Part shown: positions 1 to 5,147 of the stretch, one piece after another | Layout of the letters: every line of letters begins with the position of its first letter | Position numbering within the stretch: position 1 is the first letter of the stretch | NCBI RefSeq assembly: GCF_022712295.1 | Contig: NZ_JALAGT010000172.1 | Coordinates: forward strand, 1 to 5,147 | Length of the DNA stretch: 5,147 nt | Direction: 5' to 3' | Source: Galactobacter sp. | GTDB taxonomy: Bacteria; Actinomycetota; Actinomycetes; Actinomycetales; Micrococcaceae | Position numbers and translations under genes: made by a program | The notes under the pieces: generated by a model | What the model was told of the DNA's origin: nothing | The model's input: only the letters and a program-made list of their open reading frames with translations | Databases searched by the model: none

Positions 1-46
1 CCGTCACAGCCCCCTAGAGGAACCAGGAGGCACTGACGGAAAGCCT
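1..46. repeat. Palindromic intergenic repeat, copy A (left arm cut by window edge)
   Basis: These 46 bases align without gaps to 4651-4696, with 36 identical positions; the differences cluster in the loop. The copy folds: CCGTCA (1-6) pairs with TGACGG (34-39), and after a 2x2 internal loop GCCCCCT (9-15) pairs with AGGAGGC (25-31) with one C-A mismatch, leaving a 9-base loop (16-24). It starts 15 bases past the stop codon of the minus-strand FAH-family gene, so in RNA it would be a 3'-end hairpin and may act as a terminator or transcript stabiliser. The AAGCCTAAGG after the stem (41-50) has no visible partner; in copy B the equivalent bases form an outer stem, so the partner probably lies just left of the window. 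Confidence 0.7.
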
Positions 47-60
47 AAGGAGGGTCGGGA

Positions 61-825
61 TCAGGCGCCCAGGAATTGATTCCCCAGGGTTCCGATGCCT
101 TCGATGGTGACCTCGACGCGCTGCCCCTCACGGACCAAGCCGACTCCGGCAGGGGTGCCGGTCAGCAGCACGTCGCCCGGAAGCAGGGTGAATGCGGCGG
201 AGGCCTGCGCCACCAAGGCACGCACGCCGTGGATCATGTCCGAGGTATTGCCGTCCTGCACCACGTCCCCATCAAGAGTGGTCTGCAACGAGAGGCCATC
301 CGGGTCCAGCTGCGTCTCGATCCAGGGCCCCAGCGGGCAGGACCCGTCCCAGCCCTTGGCCCGGGCCCACTGGCCGTCGGTACGCTGCTTGTCACGAGCG
401 GTGAGGTCGTTGGCGCAGGTGTAACCGAAGATCACGTCCTCGGCACTCTCGGCCGGCACGTCCTTGCAGATGCGCCCGATCACCACCGCGAGTTCGCCCT
501 CGTAGGAGATCTCGTCGGAGAAGGACGGCAACCGTACCGGCTCACCCGGGCCGACCACGGCGGTGTTGGGCTTCAGGAACATCAGTGGCTCGTCGGGCAC
601 CTCGTTGCCGAGCTCGGCAGCGTGCTCGGCGTAGTTGCGGCCGAAGCAGACCACCTTGGAGCGCGGGATGATCGGGGCCACCAGCCGGACATCATCCAGG
701 GCGTGACGGGTGCCGGTGGGCTGAACGCCGTGGAAGAACGGGTCGCCAGTGAGTTCGGCGACCTCATCGCCTTCCACGAGCGCGTAGAACGGTTCGGAAT
801 CCAGGACACAACGGGCAATACGCAT
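61..825 (-). CDS. Fumarylacetoacetate hydrolase (FAH) family protein
   Basis: This is a cytosolic, metal-dependent enzyme of the FAH superfamily (MhpD/FAHD1-like), whose members hydrolyse, hydrate, isomerise or decarboxylate beta-keto-acid type substrates such as acylpyruvates or oxaloacetate. The exact substrate cannot be read from sequence. Numbering from the upstream GTG at 834, the visible motifs are GRNYAEHAAE (65-74), YEGEL (111-115) with the two metal-binding glutamates, NDLTARD (142-148) with the metal-binding aspartate, KGWD (160-163) and LTGTPAGVG (224-232). About 255 residues is full length for the short single-domain form. I prefer the ATG at 825 (MRIARC) over the GTG at 834, because it matches the usual N-terminus and a TAGAGT -10-like box sits 7 bases before it. 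The tetR stop is 40 bp upstream on the same strand, so read-through from tetR is possible. I recall this gene as a neighbour of ilvE and gltX in Micrococcales, which suggests a backbone gene and not part of the hydrolase module. Confidence 0.92.
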   Translation of the reverse strand: MRIARCVLDSEPFYALVEGDEVAELTGDPFFHGVQPTGTRHALDDVRLVAPIIPRSKVVCFGRNYAEHAAELGNEVPDEPLMFLKPNTAVVGPGEPVRLPSFSDEISYEGELAVVIGRICKDVPAESAEDVIFGYTCANDLTARDKQRTDGQWARAKGWDGSCPLGPWIETQLDPDGLSLQTTLDGDVVQDGNTSDMIHGVRALVAQASAAFTLLPGDVLLTGTPAGVGLVREGQRVEVTIEGIGTLGNQFLGA

Positions 826-832
826 GGGTCCC

Positions 833-838
833 ACTCTA
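833..838 (-). promoter_or_regulatory. Candidate -10 box for a leaderless FAH-family transcript
   Basis: On the minus strand the hexamer TAGAGT (TAnnnT pattern) is followed by seven bases, GGGACCC, and then the ATG at 825. This puts the expected transcription start at or next to the start codon, the usual geometry of leaderless actinobacterial mRNAs. No good -35 element is visible at 17-18 bases, and GGGA could instead act as a weak Shine-Dalgarno sequence. Confidence 0.35.
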
Positions 839-865
839 CCGAGCGAGACGTCCGCCGGTGTTCAC

Positions 866-1510
866 TTACGCCGTAGAGGTCCAATCCGTAAATCTTTCAG
901 ACGGCAGCGGCGGCGGAACCGGCCCCTCGTCATCCGGGACAGGACGCAGCCCCTTGAGCAGAAGTGCAAGGTGACGTTCCGCCACCGCACGGCTCAGAAC
1001 CGACTCCGGGTCGGTAGCCGCAGCGATACCGCGCGTCAGCGTCGGGACGTCAGTGGCGTCGAGATCGGCACGCACGGCACCTTCAGCCTTGGCCCGATCG
1101 ACCATACGAGACAGTACCGGGGCGATACTCTCGCTGAGCCGCTCGGTCTGGGTCGTACCCGCCCCCAGCAGCACGGCATACACGCCGCGGTCTGCGATCT
1201 GCATCTCCAGTACCCGGCGAAACGCCCTGACCAAGGCCGCCCACCCAGTCGCGGCCCCTTCGTCCCGCTCAAGGCCCGACAGCGCCCGGTCCACTACGTC
1301 GCCGAAGAGAAGGTCAATCAGATCCTGCTTCGAGCCCACCGCCCTGTAGACGCTGCCGACACCGAGTCCCGCCGCAGCAGCGATCTCTCGAATCGGTACG
1401 TCAAGTCCCTTCAACGCGAAGAGCTTGCGCGCCTCGTCCAGCACCTTGATGCGATGCTCTGCCGCATCCCGGCGCAACGGTTTGGATGGTTGCTGATTCA
1501 CACGGCCCAC
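866..1510 (-). CDS. TetR family transcriptional regulator
   Basis: This is a 214-residue DNA-binding regulator, probably a dimeric ligand-responsive repressor. The N-terminal helix-turn-helix spans about residues 20-69: a first helix carrying EARKLFALKG (26-35), then REIAAAAGLG (41-50), then the recognition segment VGSVYRAVGSKQDLI (51-65), a textbook TetR signature. The all-helical ligand-binding half follows, with QIADRGV (104-110) and the terminal LALLLKGLRP (181-190) before a proline-rich tail; this resembles the SbtR-like C-terminal group as I remember it. The start is uncertain: GTG at 1510 gives MGRVNQQ and GTG at 1501 gives MNQQPSK, neither with a strong ribosome binding site. It is divergent from the CocE/NonD hydrolase with 82 bp between starts, and an inverted repeat lies in that gap. 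The inferred role is repression of the hydrolase and of itself. The inducer is unknown. Confidence 0.93.
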   Translation of the reverse strand: MGRVNQQPSKPLRRDAAEHRIKVLDEARKLFALKGLDVPIREIAAAAGLGVGSVYRAVGSKQDLIDLLFGDVVDRALSGLERDEGAATGWAALVRAFRRVLEMQIADRGVYAVLLGAGTTQTERLSESIAPVLSRMVDRAKAEGAVRADLDATDVPTLTRGIAAATDPESVLSRAVAERHLALLLKGLRPVPDDEGPVPPPLPSERFTDWTSTA

Positions 1511-1528
1511 GTTATCGTCTACAGCAAT

Positions 1529-1545
1529 CGGAACGCTATGTTCCG
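1529..1545. promoter_or_regulatory. Candidate TetR operator (inverted repeat) overlapping a possible -10 box
   Basis: CGGAAC (1529-1534) and GTTCCG (1540-1545) form a perfect 6-bp inverted repeat around a 5-base centre, GCTAT. It lies midway between the divergent tetR and hydrolase genes, 47 bp before the hydrolase ATG and about 20 bp before the tetR start. TATGTT (1538-1543), a TAnnnT -10-like hexamer on the plus strand, falls inside it, so bound repressor would block the hydrolase promoter. No convincing -35 is visible. Size, symmetry and position fit a TetR operator, but binding is inferred. Confidence 0.5.
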
Positions 1546-1554
1546 CTTACTAGC

Positions 1555-1568
1555 GGGCCGCAAGGCCC
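1555..1568 (+). other. GCAA-tetraloop hairpin in the probable hydrolase 5' UTR
   Basis: GGGCC (1555-1559) and GGCCC (1564-1568) enclose GCAA, a GNRA-type tetraloop. The hairpin lies 24 bases before the hydrolase ATG. If transcription begins near 1550, as the TATGTT box suggests, it would sit at the extreme 5' end of the mRNA and could protect it from decay. The ribosome binding site downstream is weak (AGAAAAGA, 1576-1583). Confidence 0.3.
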
Positions 1569-1592
1569 TCATCGCAGAAAAGATCCAGCTGT

Positions 1593-3224
1593 ATGACCCC
1601 CTCACGTCAAAGACCACAGCTCATCGACCGGATCAACGCGCGTCGGAGCAGACTTCCCGAGCCGAACGCTTGGAACAAGCATGAGGTGAGGATCCCCTTG
1701 CGTGACGGAGTGCGGCTGGCCGCGGATCTTTACGCCCCGGCGGCTCCGTCCAAGGGCGTCATCCTCGTCAGGACCCCATACGGCCGCGGCACCATCATGA
1801 GCCTTCAGTTCGCCCGTGTCTGGGCCGGGCAGGGCTACACGGTTCTCTACGTGGCTTCGCGTGGGACCGATGGCTCCGAAGGGACTTTCGACCCGATGCG
1901 CACGGAGACCGAGGACGGCCACGACGTCATCGATTGGCTGCGGGGACGCCCCTTCTATCCAGGCTCGTTCGCAACGTTCGGGCACTCCTACCTAGGGTAT
2001 GCGCAGTGGGCCATTCTCGAGGATCCACCGGAGGATCTCGTGGCAGCGGTAGTCATGGAAGGTCCTCACGACTTTGCCCGTCACGCCTGGGACAGCGGTT
2101 CCTTCCACGGCGACCAACTCGGATGGGCGGCCATGGTGGAGACAATCCACAGTCATTCCGTCAAGGACCTGGCCCAGGCCATCAAGCTCAACCGTTCCCC
2201 AGAACGCGTGCTGCGTTCCACCCCGGTTATCGACGAAGCCGACAAGACCTTCGCAGACGCCTCCCCCTGGCTGCATGAAAGGCTGGTCCGCTCCGACCTC
2301 GATGACCCCTACGTTGCCTCAATGAGGCATGCACGCGCCCTCGAAGTCTCGACGGTGCCGACACTGATCATTGCCGGCTGGCAGGACATCTTCCTCCCTC
2401 AATCCATTGAGCAGTACCAGGCACTGGCCGCACGTGGAGTAGAGACTCGGCTCATTGCGGGTGCGTGGACGCACACCGACATGGACAACACCGTAGTACG
2501 CCCTGCCGTGCTCGACTGGCTCGACAGTCATCTGAAGCCAACGCAACAGGCCGCCGCAACAGGGTCGGCTCCGGCCCAGGTGCCCGATCACGGCGTCGAC
2601 GTGGAACTCACCCCCACCGGCACGTGGCGCCATCTGACGACGTGGCCTCCGGAAGGATCCACCACAGCGCTGTATCCCGGTCCTGACCACCAGCTCACTT
2701 CGGCCATGCCGGTGAACCACGACATATCATTCGTCTTCGATCCAGCCGACCCGACGCCGAGTATCGGCGGAAACGAGCTGAGTAAGGGTGGCTATCGCGA
2801 GGATACCTCCGTTGCGAAGCGCGACGACGTCCTCCATTTCGACACACCGCCCCTCGAGAATGAGCTCACTATCATGGGTTCGCCGAAGGTGCAGCTCAAT
2901 CATCGAACCGACCTGCCGGATGCCGACGTGTTCGTCCGGGTATCGGACGTCGACGAGTCGGGGCGGTCCACCAACGTGACCGACGCCTACGTCCGTGTGG
3001 TCGGTGAACACGACTGCGTTCAGCTCGACATGCACCACACCGCTCACGTCTTCGCCGCGGGACATCGCATCCGGCTGCTCGTGGCCGGCGGCTGGTTCCC
3101 CTATTACTCCCGCAACTCGGGCACCGGCGAGAACCCCCTGACCGCCGCGACATTCCGCCCCAACCGCCATCGCATCACGTTCGGTCCCGGCACCGTACTG
3201 GAGTTGCCGACGGTGGAGAACTGA
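1593..3224 (+). CDS. CocE/NonD family serine hydrolase (X-Pro dipeptidyl-peptidase S15-like)
   Basis: This 543-residue alpha/beta hydrolase belongs to the family of cocaine esterase, glutaryl-7-ACA acylase and S15 X-Pro peptidases, which cleave ester or amide bonds by an acyl-enzyme mechanism. TPYGR (61-65) carries the tyrosine expected to form the oxyanion hole. SRGTDGSEG (89-97) precedes the nucleophile elbow GHSYLG (130-135) with Ser132. GWQD (262-265) gives the acid Asp265, and AWTHTD (291-296) gives the general base His294. The C-terminal jelly-roll domain runs from about residue 345 to the end and includes PLENELTIMGSPKV (420-433) and SRNSGTGENP (506-515). The catalytic triad and length (about 550 expected) are intact. 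No signal peptide is visible, so it is probably cytosolic. The ATG at 1593 has only a weak ribosome binding site, but later starts would cut into the first strand. A divergent TetR gene and the operator candidate suggest induction by substrate or product. The substrate cannot be assigned. Confidence 0.93.
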   Translation: MTPSRQRPQLIDRINARRSRLPEPNAWNKHEVRIPLRDGVRLAADLYAPAAPSKGVILVRTPYGRGTIMSLQFARVWAGQGYTVLYVASRGTDGSEGTFDPMRTETEDGHDVIDWLRGRPFYPGSFATFGHSYLGYAQWAILEDPPEDLVAAVVMEGPHDFARHAWDSGSFHGDQLGWAAMVETIHSHSVKDLAQAIKLNRSPERVLRSTPVIDEADKTFADASPWLHERLVRSDLDDPYVASMRHARALEVSTVPTLIIAGWQDIFLPQSIEQYQALAARGVETRLIAGAWTHTDMDNTVVRPAVLDWLDSHLKPTQQAAATGSAPAQVPDHGVDVELTPTGTWRHLTTWPPEGSTTALYPGPDHQLTSAMPVNHDISFVFDPADPTPSIGGNELSKGGYREDTSVAKRDDVLHFDTPPLENELTIMGSPKVQLNHRTDLPDADVFVRVSDVDESGRSTNVTDAYVRVVGEHDCVQLDMHHTAHVFAAGHRIRLLVAGGWFPYYSRNSGTGENPLTAATFRPNRHRITFGPGTVLELPTVEN

Positions 3225-3239
3225 CCTCAACCACCCATC

Positions 3240-3246
3240 GAAAGGT
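3240..3246 (+). promoter_or_regulatory. Orphaned Shine-Dalgarno sequence of the broken DUF3237 gene
   Basis: GAAAGGT ends 6 bases before an ATA codon (3253-3255) that opens the DUF3237 reading frame as ATA AAG CTG. The spacing is right for a ribosome binding site, and the usual family start would read ATG AAG CTG. This implies that ATG changed to ATA, or less likely that ATA is used as a rare start. Confidence 0.55.
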
Positions 3247-3252
3247 ACACCA

Positions 3253-3472
3253 ATAAAGCTGACCACCAACCCCTCGTTCACCCTGACAGTCGACCTCGCC
3301 GTACCCGTGGAGGCCGGTGACGTGCCGGGCGGAACCCGGCGAATCATGCCCATCGCGGGTGGACGGGTCGACGGCCGCGTGGTTGAACGCAACGCAGTTC
3401 CTCGGAGTGCTCCGCCCCGTTTCGCTTCAACAGATCGCTATCGAGATCCACAAGGCGGTCGTGGAACCTTGA
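3253..3472 (+). pseudogene. Broken DUF3237 family gene (lost start codon, out-of-frame internal deletion)
   Basis: From 3253 the frame encodes KLTTNPSFTLTVDLAVPV, then EAGDVPGGTRRIMPIAGG and RVDGR, matching the N-terminal third of DUF3237 proteins (FTL strand, then a P.G.RR...PI.GG motif). DUF3237 is a small beta-barrel family of about 150-160 residues with no settled function. Homology stops near 3376. The next frame then gives AAWLNATQFLGVLRPV and SLQQIAIEIHKAVVEP, ending at TGA 3470-3472; the WLN...GV...I segment resembles the family's C-terminal strands. About 80 middle residues and the reading phase are missing, and the start codon is ATA. It lies 28 bp after the hydrolase stop on the same strand, so it was probably co-transcribed with it. 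The N-terminal match is solid; the C-terminal match is less certain because it rests on remembered family patterns. Confidence 0.7.
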
Positions 3473-3494
3473 GCCGGCATGGTTCAGCTTGTGT

Positions 3495-3543
3495 CCGACG
3501 ACGCGGGCCCGCCTACCAGCGGAAGGCGGGCCCGCGCCGTCGG
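3495..3543. terminator. Strong bidirectional terminator between convergent genes
   Basis: The left arm (3495-3514) and right arm (3524-3543) pair over 20 positions with a single A-C mismatch and a 9-base loop, ACCAGCGGA. The core, CGGGCCCGCCT, is very GC-rich. There is no T-tract on either side, which is common for actinobacterial terminators. It lies 24 bp past the galE stop (minus) and 22 bp past the end of the DUF3237 remnant (plus), so it can serve both converging transcripts. Confidence 0.85.
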
Positions 3544-3567
3544 GCATTGGGTAGACCTGAACGAGAT

Positions 3568-4596
3568 TCAGGACTCCGCATCTTCGTCGGCATAGCCATA
3601 GGGGTTGTTGCTCTGCCAACGCCAGGTGTCCCGGGCGATGTCCTCGAGGCCGCGCTCGGTCTTCCAGTTCAGCTCGATACGGGCGCGGGACGGCTCGGCG
3701 TAGTACTCGGCGAGGTCGCCTGGGCGGCGGTCCACGATCTCGTAGGGAAGTTTCTTCCCCGAAGCGCGTTCGAAGGCGTGGACCACATCCAACACCGAGG
3801 AGCCCTCACCGGAGCCCAGGTTCCATGCCCGTGCCCCGGGGTATTCCGGCAGCGCGTCGAGGGCGGCGACGTGCCCCTTGGCGAGGTCCACCACATGGAT
3901 GAAGTCGCGCACGCCTGTGCCATCCGGCGTGGGGTAGTCGCCGCCGAAGATGCTCAGGTGGTCGCGGCGGCCCACCGCCACCTGGGACACGAACGGCATC
4001 AGGTTGTTCGGGATACCCTGCGGGTCCTCCCCGATGCGTCCGGACTCATGGGCACCAACGGGGTTGAAGTAGCGCAGCTTGGCGATGTGCCAGGACGGAT
4101 CGGCAACGGCGAGATCGTCCAGGATCTGTTCGATATCTAGCTTGGTGCGCCCATACGGATTGACGGCCTTGGTGGGCAGATCCTCGGTGTACTGGACCAC
4201 GCCGGCATCGCCGTAAACGGTCGCGGAGGAGGAGAAGACGAAGGTCTTCACGCCGGCATCGGACATGGCCTCCAGCAGATTCAGCGTGGAGAGGATGTTG
4301 GTGCGGTAGTACTTCAGCGGCTTGGCCACCGACTCCCCCACGGCCTTCAGACCGGCGAAGTGGATGACGGCATCGAAGTTGCCCTCCGCCAGGATCCGGT
4401 GGGTGTTCTCCCGATCCAGGAGGTCCGCCTCGATCAGCTCGACGTCGCGGCCCGCCAACTCCGAGACTCGGCGAACGGCCTCGGGCGAGGAATTGTCGAA
4501 GTTGTCCAGGACCACAGGCTCATGACCTGCATCGATCAGTGAGAGCACCGTGTGGGATCCGATGTAGCCGGCACCGCCGGTCGTGAGAACGCGCAT
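3568..4596 (-). CDS. galE: UDP-glucose 4-epimerase
   Basis: GalE interconverts UDP-glucose and UDP-galactose through a tightly bound NAD cofactor. It serves galactose use (Leloir pathway) and supplies UDP-galactose for cell-surface glycans; it acts in the cytosol. The 342-residue product is full length for this extended short-chain dehydrogenase. The N-terminal Rossmann motif is TGGAGYIGSH (6-15), with Asp31 at the end of the second strand. AGLKAVGES (81-89) and FSSSATVYG (121-129) follow, the latter carrying the catalytic Ser124. YGRTK (148-152) holds the catalytic Tyr148 and Lys152. RYFNPVGAH (175-183) and the C-terminal NPYGY (331-335) are typical of GalE and not of other epimerases. The ATG at 4596 is followed directly by the first Rossmann strand, so the start is secure. 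It has its own terminator and upstream hairpins separate it from ilvE, so it is probably monocistronic. Confidence 0.97.
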   Translation of the reverse strand: MRVLTTGGAGYIGSHTVLSLIDAGHEPVVLDNFDNSSPEAVRRVSELAGRDVELIEADLLDRENTHRILAEGNFDAVIHFAGLKAVGESVAKPLKYYRTNILSTLNLLEAMSDAGVKTFVFSSSATVYGDAGVVQYTEDLPTKAVNPYGRTKLDIEQILDDLAVADPSWHIAKLRYFNPVGAHESGRIGEDPQGIPNNLMPFVSQVAVGRRDHLSIFGGDYPTPDGTGVRDFIHVVDLAKGHVAALDALPEYPGARAWNLGSGEGSSVLDVVHAFERASGKKLPYEIVDRRPGDLAEYYAEPSRARIELNWKTERGLEDIARDTWRWQSNNPYGYADEDAES

Positions 4597-4602
4597 GATT
4601 CG

Positions 4603-4608
4603 ATCCTA
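4603..4608 (-). promoter_or_regulatory. galE start region: TAGGAT is either a -10 box or a ribosome binding site
   Basis: On the minus strand TAGGAT lies 6 bases before the galE ATG. It fits the TAnnnT -10 pattern, with TTCAGA (4627-4632) as a possible -35 after an 18-base spacer, which would give a leaderless mRNA. The AGGA within it is also well placed (7 bases from ATG) as a Shine-Dalgarno sequence for a transcript starting further upstream. The sequence cannot decide between the two. Confidence 0.4.
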
Positions 4609-4638
4609 TCGAGATCCCCCGACGTGTCTGAACAGAAA

Positions 4639-4701
4639 TGCCCAGGCATTCCGTCACAGCCTCCTACATAAAGCCAGAGGCGGCGACGGAAAGCCTGGGC
4701 A
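4639..4701. repeat. Palindromic intergenic repeat, copy B (complete three-part hairpin)
   Basis: This element forms a long imperfect hairpin. The outer stem TGCCCAGGC/GCCTGGGCA (4639-4647 with 4693-4701) is perfect over 9 bp. After an A-A mismatch comes TTCCGTC/GACGGAA (4649-4655 with 4685-4691), then a 3x3 internal loop, then GCCTC/GAGGC (4659-4663 with 4677-4681) and a 13-base loop. Positions 4651-4696 match copy A at 36 of 46 bases. It lies about 60 bp past the ilvE stop, and reading in the ilvE direction the stem is followed by CATTTCTGTT, slightly T-rich, so it could end the ilvE transcript. I do not recognise it as a named family. Confidence 0.75.
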
Positions 4702-4715
4702 GAATCAGGCGCGTG

Positions 4716-4750
4716 CTGAGGCGGCGGAGGCGCTTTGCCCCGGTCCTCAG
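4716..4750 (-). terminator. Possible ilvE 3' hairpin
   Basis: CTGAGG (4716-4721) pairs perfectly with CCTCAG (4745-4750), and inside it GGC (4729-4731) can pair with GCC (4737-4739) around a short GCTTT loop, leaving unpaired internal stretches. It begins about 10 bp past the ilvE stop. The stem is interrupted and lacks a T-tract, so it is a weaker terminator candidate than the repeat that follows it. Confidence 0.4.
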
Positions 4751-4778
4751 ACCAAGCGCGTCAGACCAGGCGCGTCAG
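4751..4778. repeat. 14-bp tandem duplication over the ilvE stop codon
   Basis: ACCAAGCGCGTCAG (4751-4764) is followed directly by ACCAGGCGCGTCAG (4765-4778), with 13 of 14 positions identical. The right-hand unit encodes the last residues of IlvE; the left-hand unit contains the stop codon (TCA at 4761-4763 on the plus strand). Because 14 is not a multiple of 3, the copies are read in different frames. Confidence 0.85.
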
Positions 4779-5147
4779 CCAGCCGTGGGTATCCTCCACC
4801 GCACCGGTCTGCACGCCGAGCAACTGTGCGCGGATGCGACCCCATACCGAGTCGGACTCGGAGGTCACCGGGAAGGTCATCTCCCCCTGGTTGCTCTTCA
4901 GCGCGGACAGAGGGGTGATCACCGCGGCCGTACCGCAGGCGAAGACCTCCTTCAGGGCACCGGACTCGTTGGCCGCACGCCATTCGTCGATGGTGATCCT
5001 GCGTTCCTCGATCGTCAGGCCCATCTCCGCGGCCAGCGTGAGCACGGAATCCCGGGTGACGCCGTGGAGGATGTTGCCGTTCAGGCGGGGGGTCACCAGC
5101 GTGTTGTCGATGACGAAGAAGACGTTCATGCCGCCGAGTTCCTCGAC
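4761..5147 (-). CDS. ilvE: Branched-chain amino acid aminotransferase, C-terminal 128 residues (5' end outside window)
   Basis: IlvE is a fold-type IV PLP enzyme that transfers amino groups between glutamate and the keto acids of leucine, isoleucine and valine, the last step of their synthesis; it is cytosolic. Visible family motifs, numbered within the fragment, are VEELGGMNVFFV (1-12), NGNILHGVTRDSVL (23-36), EVFACGTAAVITP (67-79), whose CGTAA loop contacts the PLP phosphate, and the actinobacterial C-terminal ending HGWLTRLV (121-128). The catalytic lysine lies upstream, outside the window. The frame runs open to the right edge, with Met at 5129 being the internal residue of GGMNVFF and not a start. 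The 3' end overlaps a 14-bp tandem duplication and is followed by two hairpins. I expect leuB upstream and the FAH-family gene downstream; the latter lies about 3.9 kb away here, past the galE and hydrolase-tetR genes. Confidence 0.95.
   Translation of the reverse strand, partial: VEELGGMNVFFVIDNTLVTPRLNGNILHGVTRDSVLTLAAEMGLTIEERRITIDEWRAANESGALKEVFACGTAAVITPLSALKSNQGEMTFPVTSESDSVWGRIRAQLLGVQTGAVEDTHGWLTRLV

Noticed and set aside
60..68. ATCAGGCGC shared with 4704-4712 as an extension of the repeat
   Set aside because: It is only 9 bases, the spacing from the repeat differs (13 versus 7 bases), and in copy A it covers the FAH stop codon, so chance or coding constraint is enough to explain it.
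76..876. 266-codon plus-strand open frame
   Set aside because: It is antisense to the FAH-family gene, whose motifs are unambiguous. It has biased, low-complexity composition typical of GC-rich antisense frames.
824..1684. 286-codon plus-strand open frame
   Set aside because: It is antisense to the TetR gene, runs through the operator region into the hydrolase start, and shows no domain pattern.
2727..3392. 221-codon minus-strand open frame
   Set aside because: It is antisense to the hydrolase jelly-roll domain and the DUF3237 remnant, with no recognisable domain.
3307..4140. Long plus-strand open frame starting inside the DUF3237 remnant and running through galE
   Set aside because: Only its first few dozen codons match DUF3237. 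After the frame break it is antisense to galE, a clear full-length gene, and the rest has no recognisable protein pattern.
3568..4596. Another nucleotide-sugar epimerase or dehydratase in place of GalE
   Set aside because: The TGGAGYIGSH, FSSSATVYG and RYFNPVGAH motifs, the length, and the C-terminal NPYGY are all those of GalE.
1..4701. The two palindromic repeats as ends of a transposon carrying the genes between them
   Set aside because: Both copies are in the same orientation and are internally palindromic. Copy A lies beyond the backbone FAH-family gene, not at the edge of the module, and no transposase or target-site duplication is visible.

Overview
This window is from a high-GC Gram-positive bacterium, most likely an actinomycete of the order Micrococcales. 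The evidence is the GC-rich coding bias, GTG starts, weak ribosome binding sites, and a branched-chain aminotransferase gene (ilvE) lying upstream of a fumarylacetoacetate hydrolase (FAH) family gene, an arrangement I recall from Arthrobacter-type genomes (usually leuB-ilvE-FAH-gltX). The genus cannot be fixed from the sequence alone. No RNA gene, CRISPR array, transposase or integrase is visible.

Layout, left to right. Positions 1-46 hold a palindromic intergenic repeat just past the 3' end of the FAH-family gene (61-825, minus). Next is a TetR-family regulator (866-1510, minus), then an 82-bp divergent intergenic region with a perfect 6-5-6 inverted repeat that is the best operator candidate. 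A complete CocE/NonD-type serine hydrolase follows (1593-3224, plus). Behind it lies a broken DUF3237 gene (3253-3472, plus) that keeps its Shine-Dalgarno sequence but has ATA where ATG is expected, and has lost its middle. A 20-bp-stem terminator separates it from the convergent galE (3568-4596, minus). Upstream of galE are a second copy of the palindromic repeat (4639-4701), another hairpin, a 14-bp tandem duplication, and the 3' end of ilvE (4761 to the right edge, minus).

How the parts fit: ilvE (final step of Leu/Ile/Val synthesis) and the FAH-family enzyme look like chromosomal backbone. galE (UDP-glucose/UDP-galactose interconversion) is a stand-alone housekeeping gene with its own terminator and probable promoter. 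The tetR-hydrolase-DUF3237 remnant looks like an accessory catabolic module: a divergently transcribed local repressor controlling an alpha/beta hydrolase, with a decayed partner gene. The most notable observations are the decayed DUF3237 gene and the paired palindromic repeats at two gene ends. I found no convincing sign of a wholly new system.
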